Origin: Sandarakinorhabdus cyanobacteriorum
GTDB lineage: Bacteria; Pseudomonadota; Alphaproteobacteria; Sphingomonadales; Sphingomonadaceae
NCBI RefSeq assembly: GCF_002251755.1
Contig: NZ_NOXT01000111.1
Span: 1 to 64,000, forward strand
Direction: 5' to 3'
DNA length: 64,000 nt
The notes under the pieces were generated by a model. It made no database searches, was not told where the DNA came from, and worked only from the letters and a program-made list of their open reading frames with translations. The translations under genes and the position numbers were made by a program. Shown piece by piece: positions 57,936-64,000 of the stretch (position 1 is the stretch's first letter; every line of letters starts with the position of its first letter).

Positions 57936-57986
57936 TGCGGCGCAATTCGGGCTTTTCGGCGCGCCCCGGCTTTGGCAATAAAGGGC

Positions 57987-59072
57987 ATGTCTGTGCGTTT
58001 CTCCCGTGTTCTCGGCATTTTGATCGCGCTTTTGGCGGCGCCCGCCTGTGCCGATGAAGCGCGCGTGTCGCCCGAGCAGCAGGCGGCCTTTGCCGAATGG
58101 CTGAATGTCTATCGCGCCGAAGCGACTGCGCGCGGGTTGAAGCCGGAATGGCTTGATGCGACCCTGGCCGGCGTGACGCTGGTGCCGCACGTGATCGGTG
58201 CGGATCGCAGCCAGCCCGGCACGGCCGCGCGGCCGGTGCGTTTCCCCGATTATCTCGCCGCCAAGTTCCGCGGCGATCGGGTTGTTCATGGCCAGCGTCA
58301 GTTTGCCGCCAACCGTGATCTGCTGGCCCAGGCTGAAGCGGCCAGCGGCGTTCCGGCCGCGATCATTGCCGCCATCTGGGGCATCGAAACCAGCTATGGC
58401 CGGGTGATGGGCCGGCATGACCTGCCGTCGGCGCTGGCGACCCTGGCGTTTGAAGGCCGCCGGCGCGACTTGTTCACCCGCGAACTGGACGCGGCGGTGC
58501 GCATCGTGGGAGAAGGCCATGCCAGCCGGGCGGTGATGAAGGGCAGTTGGGCTGGTGCCTTTGGCCAGACGCAATTCCTGCCCAGCTCCTATCTCAGCTA
58601 TGGCCGTGACGGTGATGGCGATGGCCGGGTTGATCTGTGGGCCAGCCAGGCCGACGTGTTTGCCTCCATCGGCCATTATCTGGCGAAAAGTGGCTGGCAG
58701 GCCGGCGAGGGCTGGGGGTTCCGCACGCTGCCGCCTGAGGGTTTTGACCGGGCCAGCGTGGCCGCAACCGAGCCGCCGAGCCGCTGCGTTGCCCCGCTGT
58801 CACGCCATTCGGCGCTGAAGCCGGCGCGGGAATGGCGCGCGCTGGGCTTCACGCCGGTGAACGCGAGCTGGCCGGCTGATGATGTGCCGATGAGCCTGAT
58901 CGAGCCGGATGGGGCGGGGCAGGGCGCGTATCTCGTCACCCGCAGCTATCGCGCCATCCTGGGCTACAACTGCTCCAATCTTTATGCCATGTCGGTCACC
59001 TTGCTGGCCGACGCCATCAGCCTGCCGCAGCCGGTTGCACCGCTGCAGGTGGCAACCACGGGCGCGCAATGA
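57987..59072 (+). CDS. Lytic murein transglycosylase (MltB-like)
   Basis: This is a 361-residue exported peptidoglycan-cleaving enzyme. A signal peptide (about residues 1-22, ending APACA) precedes an MltB-type domain with the catalytic glutamate in IWGIETSYG (Glu134) and MKGSWAGAFGQTQFLPSSYL. It yields anhydro-muropeptides. The C-terminal Cys-containing TRSYRAILGYNCSNLYAMSVTLLAD fits the family. It begins a cell-wall group with rlpA and a PBP-type carboxypeptidase. Confidence 0.9.
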   Translation: MSVRFSRVLGILIALLAAPACADEARVSPEQQAAFAEWLNVYRAEATARGLKPEWLDATLAGVTLVPHVIGADRSQPGTAARPVRFPDYLAAKFRGDRVVHGQRQFAANRDLLAQAEAASGVPAAIIAAIWGIETSYGRVMGRHDLPSALATLAFEGRRRDLFTRELDAAVRIVGEGHASRAVMKGSWAGAFGQTQFLPSSYLSYGRDGDGDGRVDLWASQADVFASIGHYLAKSGWQAGEGWGFRTLPPEGFDRASVAATEPPSRCVAPLSRHSALKPAREWRALGFTPVNASWPADDVPMSLIEPDGAGQGAYLVTRSYRAILGYNCSNLYAMSVTLLADAISLPQPVAPLQVATTGAQ

Positions 59073-59986
59073 GGCGCATTGGCCTTGTGGCGTCATTGCT
59101 GCTGGCCGCCTGTTCGGGACGGTCGCCAGCGCCACGGCCAACCCCGCCGCCGCCACGCCATCATGCTCAGCCGGCAAAGCCGGAACCGAAACGCGGCATG
59201 GACCTTGCGGATGACACCAGCGCGGTGGCGCGCGATGCGGCCAGGCTGGGCAATTGGCCGGTCAAGATCGGCAAGCCCTATCAGGTGGCCGGGATCACCT
59301 ATTATCCGGCCGATGACCGCAACTATCGCGAGGAAGGAGTGGCCAGCTGGTATGGGCCAGGCTTTCATGCCGGCAACACTGCCAACGGCGAGCGTTATGA
59401 CCAGGATGATCTGACGGCGGCCCACCGCACCCTGCCGATGCCAAGCTGGGTAGAGGTGGAAAATCTCGACAATGGCCGCAAGCTGACCGTGCGGATCAAC
59501 GACCGCGGGCCGTTCGCGCGCGGCCGCATCATCGATCTGTCGCGCAAGGCCGCCCAATTGCTGGCGGTCGATCGGGCCGGCACCGCGCGTGTGCGGTTGA
59601 CCCGCGTGTATCCGGCCGGCCGGTCCGACAATCCGCCCCTTGTGGTGGCATCGGCCCCGGCCGCGCCCGTGGCGGCCGCGCCGGCACCGGCCGTGACCAT
59701 AGTGGCATTGCCGCCATCCCCGGCGGTGCGGCCGGCGGCGCGTGCCGCGAGCGGCGGCGAATGGCTGGTGCAGGTGGCCGCCTTGTCCGACGCCGGGCGG
59801 GTGGCCTGGCTGTCCGGTTATCTTGCCAGCTTTGGACCGGTGGTGACCCAGCCTGGTCCCAATGGCCTGGTCCGCGTGCGGCTGGGGCCGTTCGGCAATG
59901 AAGCCATGGCCAGCGCGGCGCTGGCGCAGGTGCGCGGCGCCGGCTATGTCGATGCACGCGTGATTCCGCCGCAGACCGCCCGTTGA
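59069..59986 (+). CDS. rlpA: RlpA-type septal lipoprotein with SPOR domain
   Basis: This 305-residue lipoprotein (lipobox LAAC at Cys15) has a double-psi barrel RlpA domain (about residues 90-175, GVASWYGPGFHAG, GERYDQDDLTAAHRTLPM, VRINDRGPFARGRIIDLS) and a C-terminal SPOR domain (about 230-300) that binds denuded peptidoglycan at septa. In some bacteria RlpA is a lytic transglycosylase; the activity here is not shown. Start overlaps the upstream stop by four bases. Confidence 0.92.
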   Translation: MRRIGLVASLLLAACSGRSPAPRPTPPPPRHHAQPAKPEPKRGMDLADDTSAVARDAARLGNWPVKIGKPYQVAGITYYPADDRNYREEGVASWYGPGFHAGNTANGERYDQDDLTAAHRTLPMPSWVEVENLDNGRKLTVRINDRGPFARGRIIDLSRKAAQLLAVDRAGTARVRLTRVYPAGRSDNPPLVVASAPAAPVAAAPAPAVTIVALPPSPAVRPAARAASGGEWLVQVAALSDAGRVAWLSGYLASFGPVVTQPGPNGLVRVRLGPFGNEAMASAALAQVRGAGYVDARVIPPQTAR

Positions 59987-60024
59987 GGCAGTCGGCGCCA
60001 ACCCCAAAGGGAAGTGTTTTGACG

Positions 60025-61173
60025 ATGCGTCTTGCTGTTGCTGCTCTTGTTGCCGCTGTCGCTGCGGCGCCAGCCGTTGCCCAGGCCTATGACACGGCGG
60101 CGCCGATCGCCTTCATGAAGGATCTGCAGACCGGTCGCATCCTGTTTGCCAAGGATGCGGACAAGCGCATGCCGCCGGCTTCCATGGCCAAGATGATGAG
60201 CGTCTATGTCGCCTTCAAGCTGATCAAGGCTGGCGAAGCCAACCTGGACCAGATGGTGATGGTGCGCGAGGATACCTGGAAGAAGTGGAACAACCAGGGC
60301 AGCACCATGTTCCTGGATGTGAATTCCCAGGTGAGCGTGGAAAATCTGCTGCACGGCATTGTCACCCTGTCGGGCAATGATGCCTGTGTCGTGCTGGCCG
60401 AAGGGCTGGGCGGCACAGAGGCCAATTATGTGGCCCTGATGAACCGTGAGGCGCAGCGGCTTGGCCTGAAGGGCAGCCATTTTGCCAACACCAACGGCTG
60501 GCCTGATCCGGGCGAGTATGTGACGGCGCGGGATCTTGCGATGATTGCCGAAGCCACCATTCGCGATTTCCCCGATCTTTATGCGCGTTTCTATCAGAAG
60601 GAAGGCTTCACCTGGGGCAAGACCATGGGCAGCGGCCAGGCCATCACCCAGGGCAACCGCAACCCGCTGCTTGGCAAGGTGCCGGGCGCCGATGGCCTGA
60701 AGACCGGCCACACCGAAGAGGCCGGCTATGGCTTCACCGGTTCGGCCGTGCAGAATGGCCGCCGCATCGTGATGGTGGTGGCCGGGCTGAAGAGCTTTGG
60801 CGAACGCGTGTCGGCCAGTGTCGATTTCATGAACTGGGGCTTTGCCGCCTGGCAGAATATCCCGCTCGGCAAGAAGGGCCAAGTGATGGGCAAGGTGGCG
60901 ATCGACGGCGCCGCCGATGCGCAGATTGATGCGGTGGCCGGCAAAGATCTGTTTGTCACCCTGCCGCGCGGCTTTGCCATGGAGCGCAAGACCAGTGTGC
61001 AGCCGCTGGCAGGCCTGAAGGCACCGCTGAAGGCCGGCCAACAGGTGGGCTGGCTGGTGGTGACCATGCCCGGCCAGCAGCCGGCGCGCGCGCCGCTGGT
61101 GACGCCGGTGGCGATCGAGGAAGCCGGCATGTTCCGCCGCGCCATCAATTGGTTGATGGGCCTGTTTGGCTGA
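60025..61173 (+). CDS. D-alanyl-D-alanine carboxypeptidase (PBP5/6-like)
   Basis: This 382-residue penicillin-binding protein trims D-Ala from peptidoglycan stem peptides. It has a signal peptide (about residues 1-20), SXXK PASMAKMM (Ser53, Lys56), the SXN-type LSGNDACV, and KTG in GLKTGHTEEAGYG, plus a C-terminal beta domain and an amphipathic tail (RAINWLMGLFG) that probably anchors it to the membrane. A TTG lies upstream at 59983, but the ATG 60025 with the signal peptide is preferred. Confidence 0.94.
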   Translation: MRLAVAALVAAVAAAPAVAQAYDTAAPIAFMKDLQTGRILFAKDADKRMPPASMAKMMSVYVAFKLIKAGEANLDQMVMVREDTWKKWNNQGSTMFLDVNSQVSVENLLHGIVTLSGNDACVVLAEGLGGTEANYVALMNREAQRLGLKGSHFANTNGWPDPGEYVTARDLAMIAEATIRDFPDLYARFYQKEGFTWGKTMGSGQAITQGNRNPLLGKVPGADGLKTGHTEEAGYGFTGSAVQNGRRIVMVVAGLKSFGERVSASVDFMNWGFAAWQNIPLGKKGQVMGKVAIDGAADAQIDAVAGKDLFVTLPRGFAMERKTSVQPLAGLKAPLKAGQQVGWLVVTMPGQQPARAPLVTPVAIEEAGMFRRAINWLMGLFG

Positions 61174-61778
61174 TGCTGCGGGGTCGCTTCATCACGCTGG
61201 AAGGCGGGGAGGGGAGCGGCAAGTCCACGCAGGCGCGCCTGCTGGCCGACGCCATCGGCACTCGCGGGCACGAGGTGGTGTTGACCCGCGAGCCAGGCGG
61301 CACCGCCGGCGCCGAGGCGATCCGCAGCCTGTTGGTGAGCGGCGAAACCGATCGCTGGACGCCCTGGAGCGAGGCGCTGCTGATGACGGCGGCGCGGGTG
61401 GATCATGTCGCCCGGGTCATCCGGCCAGCGCTGGAACGCGGCGCGATGGTGATTTGTGACCGCTATGTCGATTCGACCCGCGCCTATCAGGGTGCCGGCC
61501 ACGGCCTGTCCGATGCGGTGTTGACCCAGCTGCACGCCGACGCCGTGGGCCTGTGGCCGGATCTGACCCTGGTGTTCCAGCTGGACGAGGCCGAAGGGCT
61601 GGCGCGGGCGGCAGCGCGCGGTGGGGACGCCCGTTTCGAGGCGTTTGGCCGCGAATTTCATGCCCGCATCAACGGCTTCTTTGCCGAACTGCCTGCCCTG
61701 GACCCGGCCCGCTGCCGGGCCATTGATGCATCGGGCAGCGTTGCCGATGTGGCCGCCCGCATCATGGCGGTGCTGTGA
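61173..61778 (+). CDS. tmk: Thymidylate kinase
   Basis: This 201-residue P-loop kinase makes dTDP from dTMP. P-loop EGGEGSGKST (residues 10-19), the TREPGGT loop and the nucleoside-binding CDRYVDSTRAYQG are intact. Its start overlaps the carboxypeptidase stop by one base, and holB starts in a four-base overlap with the tmk stop. Confidence 0.95.
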   Translation: MLRGRFITLEGGEGSGKSTQARLLADAIGTRGHEVVLTREPGGTAGAEAIRSLLVSGETDRWTPWSEALLMTAARVDHVARVIRPALERGAMVICDRYVDSTRAYQGAGHGLSDAVLTQLHADAVGLWPDLTLVFQLDEAEGLARAAARGGDARFEAFGREFHARINGFFAELPALDPARCRAIDASGSVADVAARIMAVL

Positions 61779-62743
61779 CTGGGCTGATCGGCCATGATGC
61801 CCAGATCGCGGCCTTCATGGCGGCTTTTGCTGGTGGCCGGCCGCACCATGCCTGGTTGCTGGTCGGCCAACAGGGGCTGGGCAAGGCGCGCTTTGCCCGC
61901 GCGGCTGCCACCTGGCTGCTGGCTGGTGCGCCACCGCAATTTGACGTGCCGGAGACCAGCGAGGCGGCACGCCTGATGGCGGCAGGATCGCACCTGGATT
62001 ATCGCCTGATCGAACGCACGACCGGGAAGACTGGCAAGCTGCGCGCCGAAATCGTGATCGGCCAGATCGTGCGCCGGCCCGACAGCGAGGGCCAGCCGCT
62101 GCGCGAATTTCTGTCGGGGACGCCCATGCTCGGCCCCCGCCGGGTGGTGGTGATCGATGCGGCTGACGACATGAACCGCAACACGGCCAATGCCTTGCTG
62201 AAAAGCCTTGAAGAGCCGTCGGAAGATACGGTGTTTCTGCTGATCAGCCATTCGCCCGGCCGGTTGTTGCCAACCATCCGGTCCCGCTGCCGCACTTTGC
62301 GCTTTTCGCGGCTGGCCGATGCCGAGGTGCGCCGGGTCCTGGCTGGCGCTGATCTGGATGGCGAGGATGAGGATCTGCTGGTGGACCTGGCCGCCGGTTG
62401 CCCAGGCCGGGCGCTGAGCCTGGCGGGGGCCGGCATCACTAGCCTGTCGCGCGATCTGGCGGCATTGGTGGGGCAGCCGGTGGAGCGGGCCAATCCGGCG
62501 GCGCTGGCGCTGGCCAAATCGCTGTCTGCCAAGGGGCGGGAAGGGCGCTATGCCGCCCTGCTCGATCGGGTGCCGGCGATGATCGCCACGCAGGCCCAGC
62601 AACTGCATGGCGCCGCGCGCGAGAAGGCGATTGCCGAATGGGAACAGGCGAGCAGGCTGGCGCGCGAGGCGATGCCGCTGCAGCTGGAACCCAGCCAGGT
62701 GGCCTGGCGATTGGCGATGCACCTGGCATCGGTGCCCAACTGA
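61775..62743 (+). CDS. holB: DNA polymerase III delta-prime subunit
   Basis: Delta-prime is part of the clamp loader. The 322-residue protein starts with GTG and has an AAA+-like fold with VGQQGLGKARFARAAATWLL and LLKSLEEPSEDTVFLLISHSPG, then SRCRTLRFSRL. Cysteines forming a zinc site in the E. coli protein are not obvious here. The tmk-holB-metG order is common in proteobacteria. Confidence 0.92.
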   Translation: MTGLIGHDAQIAAFMAAFAGGRPHHAWLLVGQQGLGKARFARAAATWLLAGAPPQFDVPETSEAARLMAAGSHLDYRLIERTTGKTGKLRAEIVIGQIVRRPDSEGQPLREFLSGTPMLGPRRVVVIDAADDMNRNTANALLKSLEEPSEDTVFLLISHSPGRLLPTIRSRCRTLRFSRLADAEVRRVLAGADLDGEDEDLLVDLAAGCPGRALSLAGAGITSLSRDLAALVGQPVERANPAALALAKSLSAKGREGRYAALLDRVPAMIATQAQQLHGAAREKAIAEWEQASRLAREAMPLQLEPSQVAWRLAMHLASVPN

Positions 62744-62780
62744 CTTGAAACGGCCGCGCTGATGCCGCATTGGCCACGGC

Positions 62781-64000
62781 CATGAGCAAGCCGCGTTTCT
62801 ATGTCACCACCGCCATCGCCTATCCGAATGGCCGTCCGCACATGGGCCATGCCTATGAGGCGATTGCCACCGATGTGATCGCCCGGTTCAAGCGGCTGGA
62901 CGGCCATGACGTGCGCTTCCTGACCGGCACGGACGAGCATGGCCTGAAGATCGACCAAGCGGCCCGTGCTGCCGGCATGAACCCGCAAGCCTATGTCGAT
63001 CAGATGGTGGCGCCGTTCCGCGCGCTGGACGAGCAGCTTGGCATCAGCTTTGACCGCTTCATTCGCACCACCGATGCCGATCACAAGGCGTTGGTGCAGG
63101 CATTGTGGCAGCGCATGGCCGCCAATGGTGATCTTTACCTTGGCCGCTACGAGGGTTGGTATTCGGTCCGCGACGAGGCCTATTATGACGAGGCCGAGCT
63201 GGTGGAGGCCCAGGATGCCGCCGGCGCCACCATCAAGCTGTCGCCGCAGGGCACGCCGGTGGAATGGACGGTGGAGGAAAGCTGGTTCTTCAAGCTGTCC
63301 GCCTATCAGGAGCGGCTGCTGACCCTGTATGACAGCAACCCCGCCTTCATCCAGCCGCAAAGCCGGTTCAACGAGATGCGCGCCTTTGTGGCCGGCGGCC
63401 TTTCGGACCTGTCGGTCAGCCGCACCTCGTTCAGCTGGGGCATCCCGGTGCCGGGGGATGAGCGGCATGTCATGTATGTCTGGCTGGATGCGTTGGCCAA
63501 TTATCTGACCGGGGCCGGCGGGCTGGACGGCGAATGGTGGCCGGCCGATTTGCATATCGTTGGCAAGGATGTGGTGCGGTTCCACACCGTCTATTGGCCG
63601 GCCTTCCTCATGTCGGCCGGGATCGCACTGCCCAAAACCGTGTTCGGCCATGGTTTTTTGCTAAACCGCGGCGAGAAAATGTCGAAGACGCTGGGCAATG
63701 TCGTCGACCCGGCCGATATGGCCACCCGCTTTGGCGTTGACCGGCTGCGCTGGTACCTGTGCCGCGAGGTCCCCTTTGGCGAGGACGGCAGTTACAGCGA
63801 CGAGGCCATTGTCGAGCGCACCAACGCCGATCTGGCCAACGGCATCGGCAATCTGGCGCAGCGCAGCCTGTCGATGGTGGCCAAGAATCTGGGCGGCTTG
63901 ATGCCGGTGCGCGGCCAGCCTGGCGACAGCGAACTCCGCCTGAAGGAGGCGTTCCATGCCGGGACCGAAGCCTATTTCGCGGCCATGAATGCTCTTGCGC
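62781..64000 (+). CDS. metG: Methionyl-tRNA synthetase (truncated by window end)
   Basis: About 406 codons of MetRS are visible and no stop is reached, so the C-terminal anticodon-binding region is cut off. The class I signatures are HMGH (HIGH, near residue 20) and EKMSKTLGNVVDP (KMSKS). The zinc-knuckle cysteines of the E. coli enzyme are missing in the GWYSVRDEAYYDEAEL region, matching the zinc-free bacterial MetRS subgroup. It follows holB by 37 bases. Confidence 0.95.

Overview
The window reads as ordinary chromosome of a GC-rich alphaproteobacterium, most likely a sphingomonad. Supporting features are a fused IspDF enzyme, a pyruvate dehydrogenase E1-beta with an N-terminal lipoyl domain, the NtrYX-Hfq-HflX block, a ribosomal protein S16 with a long Ala/Glu-rich tail, a CCA-encoding tRNA gene, and very tight gene packing with many 1-base (TGATG) or 4-base (ATGA) stop/start overlaps. 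There is no rRNA operon, prophage, complete insertion sequence or CRISPR array. The species call is inference from gene content and style.

Layout: 0-9.9 kb holds a PepSY membrane protein, a TRIC-type channel, SppA, a DUF815 ATPase coupled to a small DUF3011 protein, yajC-secD-secF, an FMN oxidoreductase with a coupled 37-residue membrane ORF, an isoaspartyl peptidase and a tRNA-Met(CAT) with a clear promoter. 10-24.2 kb holds a DUF481 porin-like protein, a 2-oxoglutarate-type dioxygenase, an alkaline phosphatase and the Tol-Pal envelope system. The Tol-Pal system is split into ybgC-tolQ-tolR-tolA and tolB-pal-fmt-truA by an S9 peptidase, a small lipoprotein and an amidohydrolase. 24.2-28.5 kb is the ffh-rpsP-rimM-trmD-rplS translation/SRP cluster, interrupted by a vapBC toxin-antitoxin pair with its own palindromic control region. 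28.7-40.3 kb contains a membrane GGDEF/EAL protein with a degenerate cyclase motif, dapF-ftsY, pdxH-phzF, DksA-like and YdcH-like genes, MipA/OmpV, an exported MsrA/MsrB pair, a DUF3089 lipase-like protein and a FadB-type fatty-acid oxidation enzyme.

40.4-46.9 kb is divIC followed by the pyruvate dehydrogenase operon (pdhA, pdhB, pdhC, lpdA), in which a NYN-domain nuclease gene and a small lower-GC membrane-protein gene lie between enzyme genes. 47-64 kb carries carbonic anhydrase, lipA-ratA, cinA-ispDF, dusB-ntrY-ntrX-hfq-hflX, a cell-wall group (mltB-like, rlpA, dacC), tmk, holB and the start of metG, which runs off the window.

Three families of GC-rich hairpin repeats sit just downstream of gene ends (around 1.5, 7.7, 19.1, 19.8 and 38.2 kb) and look like dispersed terminator-type elements. 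The most unusual points are the vapBC insertion in a ribosomal operon, the split tol-pal cluster, the NYN nuclease inside the pdh operon, and several very small genes coupled to larger ones. I found no clear multi-gene system that I would call wholly new.
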